In this document: piece by piece, positions 1 to 12,570 of the stretch
Position numbering within the stretch: position 1 is the first letter of the stretch
How the letters are laid out: every line of letters starts with the position of its first letter
DNA from: Cristatella mucedo
Taxonomy: Eukaryota; Bryozoa; Phylactolaemata; Cristatellidae
NCBI GenBank assembly: GCA_009760855.2
Contig: WPIO01000035.1
Location: forward strand, 1,398,501 to 1,458,500
Direction: 5' to 3'
DNA: 60,000 nucleotides
The notes under the pieces: generated by a model
The model's database searches: none
The model's input: only the letters and a program-made list of their open reading frames with translations
What the model was told of the DNA's origin: nothing
Translations under genes and position numbers: made by a program

Positions 1-409
1 CCCTCTTGTGCCTTCAAGTCCAATGTAGGCATACCTTATTGGCTGTTCGACTTCTATCGCTTAAATACCATTTGCGGCAGAAGCTTTTGCTTATCAGGTC
101 CTAGCCTGTCGAAGTCACTTCCGCCATTCTTAAGCAACAACATCCATTCTTCTGCTACTGACTGTAACACACCCTTTCCAGCCATCCTAAGCTGCTACTT
201 CAGGCCACTTACTTTATCAACTTCATAGTTACTTTGCTATGCTTCTCACTTTCTAATAGTTGGATGAGATGAACACAGTTGGCTACCGAATGCCTGCTGA
301 AAGCTGTTTAGACTTTGGGTGCGTTATGGAAGACTTTTCTGCATAGCACCTACTTAGTCCTAGTAAATTTGCGGAGTTAACGACAAAAATACATTGCAAT
401 AATTGCATA
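1..409 (+). mobile_element. LINE-B 3' fragment
   Basis: This decayed copy of the second LINE family enters the window already truncated. It aligns by eye, with many substitutions, to the better copy at 48374-49030 (-). The shared run covers the end of the reverse transcriptase ORF (the stretch reading roughly LWNSLPQFLRND in the better copy) and the 3' untranslated end, through a block like acacccacatggtc to a tail resembling acattacatt near 390-409. The frame is broken throughout. The 5' part lies outside the window. Confidence 0.75.
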
Positions 410-1517
410 ACACCATGAGTAAAAGCTTACGGATAAGCATCCTTAAAATTATCATCCAGTGATGCCACACTAACGCAGTCAAACGCTTGGTTTGGTTCGA
501 ACAAAAAATGAGATTTTGATGAATAGTACAATTTTATGTTTTTCTAAAATAGCTATAAATGAGATTAGCTGAATCAATTTTAAGTTTATGGTCGGAAAAA
601 ATCGTATCAGGCTGGGCAATATAGTTAGGTAAACAGTGTCGTTTGGAAGAAACAGTTAATGCTGAATATACTATAAATAAATTCTTTAAAAAGTAGTATC
701 TAATACAAGGCCTGCCTGTTTATGGTACACAGGAGCACGGTCTCGCAAACTTGACCTATTTTATTGTTTTGGCTCTTGATAGTCAACGCATCAGCTGGAT
801 AATACTTAGGAAGAATTTTTTTTCTTTTGTAACACAGGTAGGCGAGACGACCTTTGTAATGCTCCTAGGAAACTATCCACCAACGGATCGATCGTCTGGC
901 TCGCATCTAAACAAAAGCCATACATGGCATGCGAGTGCCACATTACCTCGTACGATCGAAGTGAGGCTGTTATGCTTTACGTAACTTACTACTCATTCAC
1001 AGACAATGATCAGTACCTTTTCATTAGGAAGTATTTCGGAAAGTTTGCGTATGCACGTGCATGGGCTTCCTCTCCTGTCCGCATCATACACAGTACTTTC
1101 ATTGACATTTCTCTCAGGGCGCTTGGCAAGGATGGGTTGGTCTACCTCGAGTTTGCAGGTAAGATATATTAACGTTTTCCCTTTATTAGCACAAATATTT
1201 TTTTTGTTCTCGCGGCTTTAGTAAACTTTTTAATAACCACACAAGATCTTAAGAAAAGAAGAATGCGCGAGATAACGCCAAGTTTCTCTGGTTAGCTACA
1301 ACAGAAATTAGCACACAATACACGACGTGGCCGGGCACATTATTATCACCAATTGACCAATTAAATTTAAAAGAAAACGCAATCAGCTAATCTAGAGATA
1401 CCTAGGAGAACATAACTAGACACTAAGCGGAAGATGTATAGAAATCACACTTACACTCTTATAATATAATGACTCGTTCACGAAAACATCCAAGGTGAGC
1501 CCTATTTTATTATAAAT
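410..1517. other. no recognisable gene
   Basis: Only short AT-rich open frames are present, and none has recognisable protein content. No repeat family of this window was seen here. Confidence 0.5.
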
Positions 1518-1862
1518 TTTATGCGCCCAAAGATTGAAACACTTTTCCGACTTGCGTCACGACTTACACTGACTTGACCACATTAAAAAAAACTAAAACT
1601 CATCGATTTATCACAGCAGTTAGTGGGTATACGTGGATCTTTCGTTACGTGCTTCTGTGTGCTGACACTGTGCATGCTGCCACTAACCACATTTGCATGC
1701 TGACCCTTTACATCATCCCTAACTATTTTATGCTTGTTGTCCTTGAGCTTGCTACCACTGTCCGTTCAAACGTGCTTCCTTAGCAGCAAATGGAAAGTGC
1801 CTAGAAAAAGATTGAGTTCTCTTAAGGGGCTATATCTAATGTATTATTATTATTATCATTTC
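1518..1862 (+). mobile_element. LINE-A 3' fragment
   Basis: A 5'-truncated, decayed copy of the LINE-A 3' end. It matches the end of the ORF of the full copy (the region around 47840-47960) and then the 3' untranslated region with its characteristic ctgccactaaccacatttgc block near 1677. It ends in the agattgagttctct stem-loop region and a tattattattatt tail near 1840-1856. Coding capacity is lost. Confidence 0.85.
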
Positions 1863-2490
1863 AGTGGCAAAGATGTTCTCTGGACCAAGTTAGCTAGATT
1901 ATTGTTAGATTATATATAGATTATATCTAGCTTTCCTACTTCGACGACACTATGAGCAGCTTATTCATTTCCTATGCATGGCCATTCATTCCAGGGTTCT
2001 ATAACTAACAGCCTGTCGATGGGTTAGTATTTACCTTGCTCATACACGCATATTCGGGCGTAGGTAGATCTGAATATATTAAAGGATGGAAATGCTAACG
2101 CAAGAAACTAAAATTTCTGCAGACATCGTGTACTCTCCACCTATTGTGCGGGAAGTTCCTGAAGGTCAGCTGCTGCTATTGCTGCCTGATCTTGTCTAAC
2201 CTTTTCGTGGTACGGCGTGGGTACTGAAGGCTTCTAAGTTTTTGTCTTAGTAAATTACCTTCAAAGCAAATTTAAAGAGCATGAAGCATATACTAAAAGG
2301 ACTAGTGCAACCAATACGTATCACATGGCAAAAATATTTAAACCAAGTGCAACAACCTGTTTAGGCAGACAGTGTACGCTGCATGACATGTGGTTCGAGA
2401 AAGTTGAATTGAAACTCGAGAGAGAGAGAGTGAGAGAGAGAGAGAAAGAGAGAGGAAGAGATAAAGAGAAAGAGAGAGAGAGAGAGAGAA

Positions 2491-2537
<47 letters not shown>

Positions 2538-3244
2538 CTTTGGTAAATACAAGTATGTACTTATAACGTCAGTGAAATGACAGAAGGAATTAGAACCAGC
2601 GGCTCTAGATTTTATGGTTTATAAGGAACCGCTAGCAGGCATCGCTAATAAGTCTATTGCTTTGCTGCAACTTGGCGTTTCATTAGTGACCATTAGACTT
2701 GTTTTGGAAGTGCGCTCACTCATTGCTGCTCTTTCAAGCATGATCCTGGGCATTTCAGTAGCCATTCATGGCGATTCTCTTGCAACAAACTGTAAGGCAC
2801 TCGGATGAGAAGATTTGCTTCCCTAAGATCCCTATAAAAACGTCCTTTTAATATAAGCCCTGAATAGTTGCATGCTTACGTCTTACCTGCAAACCAGGTT
2901 CAGAAGAATCACCGAAATAAATAGTTAAAGCTCTGCTAGCATTACAGAATTTGAGGCTTAAAGCTTTCGTAATACGAGGCTGTATACAAATTGGGTTTAA
3001 AGCGTTTTAGTACATTGACGGTCGGCACCATTACAAAGGTAGAGGCTGTGAGTGACAGCATTCGATCGCCTGTTCCAGAAACTTGGCAGTTAGCACTATG
3101 CATAACTGAGCATGCTGAATTAATCGCCAAAAAAGAGCAATAGTCTATTAATGACCGCAAAGTGACTAAAAAGGCATGTCTATCTTAATCGATACAAAAC
3201 TATCGCAGTATATGTAATTTATATGAAAATGAACATAAATATAA
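1863..3244. other. no recognisable gene; contains GA repeat
   Basis: Apart from the GA microsatellite in the middle, I see nothing identifiable. The open frames over 2325-2552 on both strands are products of the GA repeat. Confidence 0.5.
2418..2536. repeat. (GA)n microsatellite
   Basis: About 119 bases of GA dinucleotide repeat with a few interruptions (t, aa, ga-to-gg changes) in its first half and a pure run at the end. The Arg-Glu and Ser-Leu repeat frames across it are artefacts. Confidence 0.97.
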
Positions 3245-3392
3245 ATATTCATATAATTCACTTGCCTAGTTTCCGAAGAGAGCCTCATCTGTAGCCCAGG
3301 ACTTCAAATATGCCTCAAGGCTCGAGCCAACGACCTCGGGCATTAAAGGCGAGTTGTGCGTGCTGAAAATGCATACATATGGGCTGGCTTTT
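3245..3392 (-). mobile_element. SINE2, older subfamily copy
   Basis: Read on the minus strand, this has a tRNA-like B box (ggctcgagcc), then the SINE2 block ggcatatttgaag, then a decayed version of the tail shared with LINE-A (gagagcc/ggctctc). Its 5' half resembles the copy at 7091-7228 (shared cgcacaactcgcctt) rather than the head of the 33228 copy, suggesting a separate subfamily. Confidence 0.7.
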
Positions 3393-5000
3393 CTAATGAG
3401 CTATGTCGCAACCATATTTCAAAACCAGATTGCTCTCATAAAAATCTAACGAGGCTTTGAAAAACTGCATACCTGGACAATATGCAATAGGGTGTGTTAT
3501 GCATAGACGTAGCCTATAATACGCTAATGGCTTTGAAGCGTCTAGCCAAGGGGAGAGACTAGCCTTGAATTTGACAGAGAATCTATCGATAGTAGCTTGC
3601 AATAATTCCTATTTGGATTCCCCTTTCGGAAAGTGCTGTCTGATTTATCTGTGAAACTAAGCCTAGATGTACCCTAGCTATTGTACTAAAACAGCTTGAA
3701 GCTAATGCTATGCTCTGGTTCTGTGAGGATTAAGGAATGACAGATGATTCAGGGCTACCTTTCGCTAAGGGTCTATGGACAATGGAATTCTAGTTAGGAC
3801 GAAACTAGAAGGACCGAGAAGTCACTATCTGTCATTGAATGACCTATCAGAACCACTGCCGCCATCGGACATTGTCTGACAGGTGCCCATAGTCACGAAC
3901 GCGTAAATAACATAAATCAATCACTTAGCAACAGACCTATCAATAATTACGCAAGTTAGTGAAAGAAACAAAATTACTATCGTCAGCCAATCATTGCAAA
4001 GCATCTGGAAAGCCTGTTGCCACCGAGATGCATAAAACACCCCTTTGCACATGTCCGTTTTGGACTCGTGTCCGTTTTCTCTTGGCTTCCTCAACGAGTA
4101 GCTCGGGATAATAATAGGTCACTCCTTGTACGCTGATTGTGTTCACGTCCATCCAAGCATTCGGCATGTTTACTCCGTCATCCAATTCGGCAAGCTAACA
4201 TGGAATCGTATCCCCGCTGCGTTTAGCAGTTCCTAGTAAATGCAAGATAGAATTGGTCAGGGGTCAGTAACATCAGTTGACGAAGGTTTGCTTGTAGTAA
4301 GTGATAAAAAATCACGAAAGAAGCCTTTGCTTTACTAGACCTGCCAGTAGAAGGGTCCTGCAGATCCTAGTCCAAAGGCAAACCTCGAAAGAGGCCAAGA
4401 TCACTGCTGGGCAGTGATAAGTTGAAGGTAAATTTTGAAACAACATCTTCATTTCAATGGCTATAAGGTACGGAATCGGCAGACACTTGTCAATATGATT
4501 GAATCTTGAGATTCCTGAATTGTAGAGTTAAGTAGCCTCAATATGGTAGTAACAGCAGTGTCTCATCTATTAAGCCTGACGTCAAAATATTCTTGAGATG
4601 GTCAGTGTGATAGAAATTTCCTCTGAGAGTGCATTTCAAAATTCCAGTAAGGCATCATCCTGATAGCCAAGTCTAGTTTCGCAATGCATAAGGTGTAGAA
4701 TCGCGACATGTGATCCCTATTTTACCTACTCAGTTAGCTGCTAACATATTCACTAAGTTGTTCCACTTTGTAATGCATAGTCTTACACATCATACTGCCT
4801 CTTTTTTGCATTTATATCTTGTAGGCAATGGCTACGGACTCGTGGAAGTTGAATGCTTTGACAGTCACGGTAAAATTTACGAAATGATTATGGCTTCTGA
4901 TCTTTATTGGTACATGCCATCAAGGGTCAACATAAATTTAGAATAAATTCAACTTCCTAATATGTACCCAAATCAATACTTGTAGATTTATCTGAGTCTT
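3393..5000. other. no recognisable gene
   Basis: No known repeat was recognised. The only frame that reads at all like protein is 3991-4185 on the minus strand (64 residues, with a charged VEEAKRKRTRVQ run). It has no family I know and may be chance. Confidence 0.45.
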
Positions 5001-5585
5001 TTAATAATAATATTAATGCATTTTTATTGCACTCTCAGAGAACTTAGTCTCTTTATAGTTAGGCACTTTACATTGGCCGAAAAGGAAGTATGGTCGAAAG
5101 TTTACGTGGTTATAGGTGACATGGTTAGCATTGGGTTAGTATGCATATATGGTTAGTGGAAGAATGAACAGTGTTGGCACTCATAAGCATACAAAAGACG
5201 AGTCAAAAAGAGCCAATAAATGCTGTGATGGATAGATGCATTTTTTATTTCTTTTTGAATGTCAAGTCGGGGGAAGTCGTGACTCCAGTCAGAAGTATAC
5301 AGCAGACTTTGGGAACATAGGAACTAAAGGCACGGTCTCCAAAGGATTTGAGGTTCGAGCGAGATGTATGTCAGGACTAAATTCCGAAAACCGAGTGGTA
5401 CGACGGTTATCCTGGTGGGGGAGCAAATATGGTAGGTATGCTGGGGTCATAGAATAAAGGAACCTAAAAGTGAGTGAAAGAACCTTAAAAGTCTACACTT
5501 TGCTAGACTGAGAGCCAGTGCAGGTCGGCGAGAAGTGGTGCGATGTGACAACTGAACAGCGAAGCTCAAAATAGACGAGCCTTTT
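5001..5585 (-). mobile_element. LINE-A 3' fragment
   Basis: A minus-strand copy of the LINE-A 3' end. Going up the window it shows the ATT-rich tail (5001-5030), the 3' stem-loop sequence, the untranslated region, and then decayed coding sequence matching the last 150 or so residues of the LINE-A ORF. That stretch includes the region equal to HWLPVKQRI and LAWNSLPTC of the full copy. The frame is broken by stops and frameshifts. The 5' boundary is near 5585. Confidence 0.85.
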
Positions 5586-5810
5586 GATTTAACCTTGCCG
5601 TAACATGAATACCGAACAGGAGTGTAAACAAAGCTCATGAATGGGTTTGATCCTTTTAAATGAAAAGCTATAAATTGACCAAGACAATGCCCAATCTAGC
5701 CAATCGCCACGGCTAGTATGCTTTAAATTGACAAGGTGCCTCACTGCATGCATTACTGAATGGTAGCTCATAGCTATGCTACGACAATGACAGCTGGAAA
5801 TTCAAACTTA

Positions 5811-5935
5811 TGATAATAATAATAGAGCCTTTGCATAGCGCGCTTAGAAGTTCTAATGTTTTTCTAGGCACTTTAAGCATGCAGTAAAGGAAGCATGATT
5901 AAATGGTTATTTGTAACATGCAGGAACTTGGAGGA
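5811..5935 (-). mobile_element. LINE-A 3' end, short
   Basis: About 125 bases of LINE-A 3' terminal sequence on the minus strand: an ATT-type tail (tgataataataat on the plus strand), then the stem-loop block with tttctaggcactttaagcat, then part of the untranslated region. It is severely 5'-truncated. Confidence 0.75.
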
Positions 5936-6161
5936 CAAATATAGTGCTTTTTCTGATGACGCAACATACTTTAAAAAACGTTGCAAGCATTGTTGAAACA
6001 TATGCTAGTATAATTTTGTTGCTGAAAAACATTACTGTTGTTCGACTAATTTTAGTATCCAAAGCTAAATATGAAGACCAAGTGTGCTGACACCAGCTGC
6101 AACAGGTTATCCCTGTGGTGAAAAACTTTCAAGATATTAGTAAACATAATAAATTTATTAA

Positions 6162-6345
6162 CTCAGCTGATTCAATAGCCTCATGTGCTCAGAGGCTAAA
6201 GAGCCGTACTGTCTATCACCACCGCTTGCCGGATTCATTAAGGGATCGCCCACTGCAGGACTAAAATCCAGGCGATTGCAGTGCGAGCGCCTTTCCACCG
6301 ACTAAGACTTAGGGCATGAGTCCTGCTCATACGCGCTGCTAAATA
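6162..6345 (-). mobile_element. SINE1 copy
   Basis: Minus strand. It carries the SINE1 body (tcaccaccgcttgc on the plus strand, i.e. gcaagcggtggtga), the aaagagcc/ggctcttt block, and the 3' end gaggctattgaatcagctga. The head contains a weak tRNA-like region. It matches the copies at 29683, 39822, 51770 and 53300. Confidence 0.75.
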
Positions 6346-7090
6346 GCCGCAAGTTCACAGTAATATTTGGTCAGAGAGCTCTCATGGAAAAAGTGTTGGT
6401 CTCCCGAATCATGACTTACAATTTTTTCGAATCAAATGGAGCATGTGCAAAATAAGTTTGGCCATTGCTTATTTATTCTGGGGCAGGCACACTGTTAGTC
6501 GTAGAATACGATAGTTATCCGGCTCCAAGTCAAAAGTACAGCAGAATGAATATCACTGCCCATGTCCACTTCATACGGTTATCAACTATATATAGTGTAG
6601 TTCGCGTGGAATTCTATAGATTTAAGGAGCCACAGATTATTCCATGCGCTGTCATAATTTGACCAATATATAGCATGCACGGCTTTAAATACTCCATTTG
6701 AAAAAAGATTCAGTGTCCTCAGTGAAATGCAATTCCCGCTGAGACCGTCTGAAAGAGAACTTGCAGCACCGTTTTTAGAGCCCAAGGCTGTACCGCGAAT
6801 CTACTTTACCCGGCCGGTCTACTTAATTCCCACTTAATATTCTTACTGCCAACTTAAATTTTATTCAACAAGTTCTCTCTGGAGAAGCGGCATAGAGCAG
6901 AGCGCCGGGGCACCGAAGCGCCTTCAGCAAGACTATTTGATATGTCTCACGGAACGTTTGTTTCCCATTTTCTGAGAATCTTAAGTTTTGCTCAGAAACT
7001 AACTGGACCATAAAGCGTCTAAAAAGCCAAGCCCTCCTTCTCCTCAGCAGAAACACAATTGCTATACGTCTAAACGATGTATATTCAGAT
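6346..7090. other. no recognisable gene
   Basis: Short unrelated frames only, with no repeat seen. Confidence 0.45.
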
Positions 7091-7228
7091 TATTCATTTG
7101 CGGAGGCTCCGAGAGAGCCCAGTCTCTATCCCGGCGCTTACAATATGCCGCAAGGCTCGAGTTCACAACCTCGGTCGGTCGTCGAAGGCGAGTTGTGCGC
7201 GCCGAACATGCGTCGCCCATTATGCCTC
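7091..7228 (-). mobile_element. SINE2, older subfamily copy
   Basis: Minus strand. It has a tRNA-like B-box region (aactcgagcc), then ggcatattgtaagcgcc, then the LINE-A-like tail (agagactgggctctctcgg). The 5' half shares cgcacaactcgcctt with the copy at 3245-3392. Open frames over 7062-7337 on both strands are products of this element and its flank. Confidence 0.75.
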
Positions 7229-10200
7229 TGCAGACAAGCGTAAACGAGCTTGCGCTCTGAGAGCATTCAAAGCTGGTTTCCGTCTGATGGAATGGCGACA
7301 TTCACAAACCTTGACCACCGAATACGTACGGCGCTAGAACCGTGTGCAGCCACACATCCCGCGACAAAATGGCAGCTTACCATTAATAAAGCGCGTTGAA
7401 AATACGATCTGACGGCGTGTGGTGAGAAAGTTTTAGACAGTCATTTCGGCCTGATATCGTCGTACCGAGAGTATTCGGGCTCTCGACGGCAATAAGGAGT
7501 AATTTCTGGCTAAGGGGAACGATAGAAAGGAACGAAAGTTTGGTTGAGGCAGCCGAGTCACACCCCTGCATCCAGACACAGTGGGATCATCAAGCCTTTT
7601 AATAGCCTCCCTTCCTACATCTTTACTTTATGTTTGTAGTTTCAAAAGCGGAGGATCTAACTGCTGCCAGGCTAGCAATGAAGCGTCAGATTCACATTTT
7701 GTATTTAGTTTCTGCAATCGATGAAAGATAATTGCTTGAATAATCCATTTTACGCTGGATATTAAAAAAGCATTAGTGTAATAAAATTTCGATTTTCGTC
7801 AATGATTAAACAGTTGCATAGCATTTAGTTTGGTTTCTCAGTATTAGTGTGATCTTAAAACCTCAGCGAAAGCCGATCTATTGCTTCGTGCTTGCAAAAT
7901 GGAAAAAAAATGGATGGTTTCTCTTTTCATATGAGCTGGCTGGTCTTCTACGAATTATTATCCAATGAGCTCGGTCTAATAAAAAGTCTTTCGCAACTGA
8001 GTTTTAGAATGCACCACCACTGGTTGTTTTCCCGTTACAAAGATGAAATTTCAGAAATGTGAAGAATTTCGAAGTGACAAACTTTATAGTAAGTTAGAAG
8101 CAATACTAGGAAAGACTAGTACACTTTCTGGGGGCTGATTGTCAAATTAATGGAATGCTCATTTGACGTGCATTATATTTTACTTACATGGGCAAACCAT
8201 TATTAACTACTATAATCAGCTTGGTTAGTTAATAAGTAAGTCAATCATCGCCGCTGACGTCAAGCTAAATTTGTGTTCTACATGATACATATATTCAAAT
8301 AGTAATACTACGACGGTACAGCAATGATGAGTGCCGTGTCAATGTGGACATAGAATTTTTTCGTTTGCACGTTTAGCTGTAACGTGCACTGTCACAGCCG
8401 AAATTGAAATTGCCTTGTTACGGAATTTATTTGCGAGGAATAAAAATTCGAAGAGATCTTTTGCGAAAATTCTACGTCCAATTCTCTGGTCTTTTCGTTG
8501 GACTGCTGCAATGCTGCTTCTTCTGCTTCTTCTGCGGCCTTTATGGGCCAGGTGGCAGGTTCCACTGTGATATTCCGTCAGTACAGTGAGCAAGGCATTC
8601 GGCTTATTTTGCTTCCGTCTTCGGAGAAAGTTGAGAGAGGTGTGACGAAACCACCATAATGCATATATGCTTATACAGTGAATTTTGCATTTGCGCTGCT
8701 GTGCTTTGTCTTCACCAGTTTAGTCGAATTCTCAATGCACTGTAATCATCTATAAGAAAAAGAATAAGAAAAAATAAATAGAAGAAAAAGTTGAGTCGCA
8801 TTTATTACTCCAAATCCTTTATTGGGAAACCTAGTTGCATCTAGTCTTGTCACAATTAGCCATTTAAATGAATACGATTATTATGAATAGATATAGATTT
8901 CATGAATGGTGAGAATAGAGAGGAATATTTAATCAATAAATTCATAAAAATCTGCTGCGATGATTATGTTATATTGCCAACAAAACGTACAAATTAGCGC
9001 ATTTAATATTTAAAGTCACTTAATTATTTTACAGTCACAGAATCTAGATGCAATTAAATTCTCGTTCCGTTTGCAGATACAGAGGTTTTTATAGCACTCG
9101 CAATGACGATTGTCTCCATTTTAATTATTGTTTGCTGCGTACCAACGGTTATAACAGCATTAAAGAAGTAAGTAGACGGCTACTTTTGATAGTGCCACTT
9201 ATTTATTTGACAGTGATGTGTATGCGTGAAGATTTTAGGCGACATTAATAATCCAGAAACAGGTGTTGGCCACTCAAAGTTGTCTAGAAGGCTACACGTT
9301 GAAATATATGCTAAGTTTATTAAACAAAACCCGCGTTACTATCCTGGTTTTAAAACTACGCATATTAGATTCTCAAAACGTTTGTCTCCTTTCAATTTAC
9401 TTTCTGTTAATCTTGGAGAGTAGGCTACAATTTTTAATAATTATTGTCTGTGCTGTCATTATATGCGGGCATCGGAAATATTTTATTGGAAAATATTCAG
9501 ACGATAGAATATTTCATGAGTGTAGATATTTAGTTAACCACTCTATTCTTATAGCACGGGTAGCTAAGCGACAGCAACTGTGAAAGAAGCTTGAGTAAAC
9601 AAAATCCAAGTATAAACAGGAGAGACTGCAGCAATATTGAAAGAAAACCTTCGGAACGCTGAAGTGCCAATTAAGGCTCCAGCTAATTGGAGCAGAATGT
9701 CGAGAAAAAGTTTATTGACAGACATGTTTTTAATGCAATTAGGCCAAAGCTAACAAGAAAACTGTAAAAAACAGCACATCTTACCTACTCACGGACAGAC
9801 ACTCTTCGGTTGCATATCTGCTGAGACAAACTTGGCTAGACAATTTTGATTTTTAAACGTTCTTTCGAGGATACTATTAAAGCTAGCTAATTCAAAAAGG
9901 TAATGTTATTCTCAGCGTGCATGCCGAATTTCAGCACCAGAACACTAAAAATAAAAGAATTTTCAAGGTAGATGTATGTCATAAATTGTCTCTGGTGGCA
10001 TCAAAATAAATGCGGTTTTGTGCATCTGCAGGCATACAAGACAATACAGTTGCGGTCGACCTCCACTAAGTGGGGTGTGATAAGATTTGCAAAAGCACAA
10101 TACACCTCTTTCAAGGCACACTATTTATAAAATAGGTCTTGCCTACGAAGGATAACGGGTGATTACGATTAAGATAATTATGCCATGTTTTAAGCGGCAC

Positions 10201-11116
10201 CTAGGCAGATAATTTCAAGTCTCCCTGACCTGGAACGCCACCGCTCACATACGTGCGTGCAAACACTAAGCTTTCTCACCAAGAATGCGTATTTTAGAAA
10301 TTGTAATTTCTTGGCTTTTGACACGCAGTATCGCCTATTTTTATTCAAACCTTGCATGTCATTTTTCTCGTCATTTGCTTGTTTTGAGAGTCAGGGACTC
10401 TTCAGCAGGCGATAAACAATTATTCCTGCGTGAAATAAGTTCTAATCACAGGTTGCAGTCGGTTCTTATTGCTCGAGATTAACTTAGCTTGGCTGTATTA
10501 ATGCTTACCGTAAAGCAGTTTAAGTGAAAATATACACACATGCCATTTGGCAATTAGTAATCATCATAAACTGCCAATGACTCCTCCCATCTATTCGGAC
10601 TTTTACCAACATTTTCTGCAAACATGGAAAAGTGTGGCATTTTAGTTGTTATTAGATTAAGATGCCTTCAAGGCATTATAAAGAAAAATAAAATATATAA
10701 AATAAGAAAATAAATAAAATAAATAAATAAATATCCAAGGTATAACCATAAACGGGTAAATGGAATGACGGCGCTGAAGAAAATAGAATGGGATTTAAAG
10801 TTTTGTTTAAGAAAATAAAATTAATTTATCATTGAAAAAGACGCATAAAAGATTTAAAGCTTGGGCCATAACAGCTTGCTTACACCTATAATTACAGTGC
10901 TGAATGAGCTCATTTGGGCATAGTCGATATGCAAATTAGGAATGCGAAAGATAGCATTTAGATTAAAATCAAATCGTTAAGCATATTCAGAAAATCATTT
11001 GCTTTAACTCTTCAACTGGAGATTCAGAGGGGTTTACAAGGAACTAGCTTTAAAAAGCAGTCGAATAATAAGATCTATTTTATCTGCCACGATAACCAGT
11101 AAAAGCTGAGTTTATA
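7229..11116. other. no recognisable gene, 3.9 kb
   Basis: An AT-rich stretch without an identifiable coding region or repeat family. It contains a short trinucleotide-biased run (gcttcttctgcttcttctgc, about 8515-8535) that creates Arg/Ser-rich and Leu-rich shadow frames, and an A-rich (AAAT)n-like tract at about 10680-10735. The 106-residue frame at 9263-9583 (+) is hydrophobic and AT-driven, and I recognise nothing in it. Confidence 0.45.
10680..10735. repeat. A-rich (AAAT)n-like simple repeat
   Basis: Imperfect AAAT/AAAATA repeats, ending in ataaataaataaat. Confidence 0.85.
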
Positions 11117-12199
11117 ACGCTTCTATGTTTATGAATTGTACCTTTGCTTTGATCCCTCCCAGCTTTCGAGCACCTCGAATTCTCTCAAATCACTTGCTGC
11201 ATGTATTGATGACATCCTCACATGGATGGCAGCAAATTTTCTAAAACTAAACGATGATAAAACTAACTTACTAGTTATGAGCAAACTCGGTGTGATTCAG
11301 AAATTAGAAAGGCTGACGCTCAAAATTGGCTCTGCCAGCATATCTCCAGTTGAATCAGCTCGAAATTTAGGTGTCATGTTCCAAAGTGACCTCTCGTTAG
11401 ACGACCACATCAGCTCCACAGTCAAGTCTGCCTACTTTCAGCTACATAGCATTGCTAAAATCCGGGCTTGTTTAGACAAGGATACCACGTCTAAGTTGGT
11501 TCATGCATTTGCAACATCCGTCTTGATTTCTGTAACTCACTGATCGCTAGCCTACCGGCATGTGCAATCAGGCTATTACAGATGGTGCAGAACTCTGCAG
11601 CTAGGCTTGTCTGTCGTGAGCGTCGCAGTTGCAACATCACACCACTTCTCGCCGACCTGCACTGGCTACAAGTCAAGCAACGGATTGACTTAAAGATTTT
11701 GTTGCTCACTTAAAGGTCCCTTCATTCTTTGGCTCCAGCCTATCTCTCAGATCTACTCCCCCACCAGGCCAAGCATCGTACCACCCGCCTCTCGGAATCC
11801 AACAATTTACCACCACCTCGTACAAACCTCAAATCCTTTGGAGAACTTGCATTTAGTTTTTATGCTCCCACAGCCTAGAACTCCCTCCCGACTGGCGTCA
11901 GAAAATCCCCTGACCTGACCACATGGAAAAAGAACTTAAAAGCACACCTATTTAGGACAGCATTTAGTGGGTCCCTGTGATTCGTTCTTCATGTGCTTAT
12001 GGGTGCTGACACTGTGGATGCTGCCACTAACCACATTTGCATGCTGACCCTGTGCATGTCACCCCTAACCATGTTATTCCTGTTTATCAAGCATGATATT
12101 GCTCACCATTGAATCGCTTTTCCCTTTGCAGCAAATGTAAAGCGCCTAGAGAGAGATTGAGTTATCTGTGGGCGCTTAATCGAGTGCATTAATATTAAT
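11117..12199 (+). mobile_element. LINE-A, 5'-truncated 1.1-kb copy
   Basis: This aligns closely to 47090-48200 of the full copy. It starts at the YADD region of the reverse transcriptase; the YADD codons themselves are damaged by a small deletion, so the read passes from cttctatg straight to ttgtaccttt. It stays open in one frame from 11136 to 11543 (135 residues, with NLGVMFQSDLSLDDHISS). A small deletion near 11520 then shifts the frame for the rest of the C-terminal region. The 3' untranslated region, stem-loop (gcgcctagagagagattgag) and ATT-type tail (about 12180-12199) are present. It is dead and moderately diverged, one of the younger copies here after the full-length one. Confidence 0.93.
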
Positions 12200-12464
12200 A
12201 TAGGCTTCTATGTTCCAAGTGTTTTAACACTGCAGAACAGCACCATCCAGGCAGAAGGCTAGCTACTTTCTTTAGAGTTTATGAATGAACTAAACAATAT
12301 TTAATCGAATTAAAGCCAGGAGAAAAATATCAAATTAGGGATATCATGGCAACGGCGTCTCCATTCTTACTCAAGGAATGAGGGCTGATAGTTTTTGTGC
12401 GTTTTTGGTAGATTTTAGTGGCCTCACTTCACACACAGGTAAACAAAAATATACAATTCTTTTA

Positions 12465-12570
12465 GTCAGCAGACCAAGATAACTTGATTTCTACCCAGGT
12501 ACTTTAAATATGCCACAGGGTTCGAGTCCTCGAAATTGGTCCTTATAGGCCACCAGCTTATCTCTGGGCC
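12465..12570 (-). mobile_element. SINE2 remnant
   Basis: Minus strand. A B-box-like ggactcgaacc is followed by tggcatatttaaagtacctg and by aatcaagttatcttgg, which correspond to the SINE2 body and the LINE-A-type tail in other copies. It is an old, decayed copy and the head is not clear. Confidence 0.6.

Noticed and set aside
2325-2552. Open frames rich in Arg/Glu (+) and Ser/Leu (-)
   Set aside because: They are translations of the GA dinucleotide repeat.
7062-7337. Overlapping frames of 79 and 86 residues
   Set aside because: They lie over the SINE2 copy and its flank, with no protein family resemblance.
8331-8593. Arg/Ser-rich and Leu-rich frames of 79-84 residues
   Set aside because: Driven by the short ctt/ctg repeat at about 8515-8535, with different readings on both strands.
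9263-9583. 106-residue hydrophobic frame as a membrane protein
   Set aside because: AT-driven composition, an overlapping alternative frame, and no recognisable motif or context.
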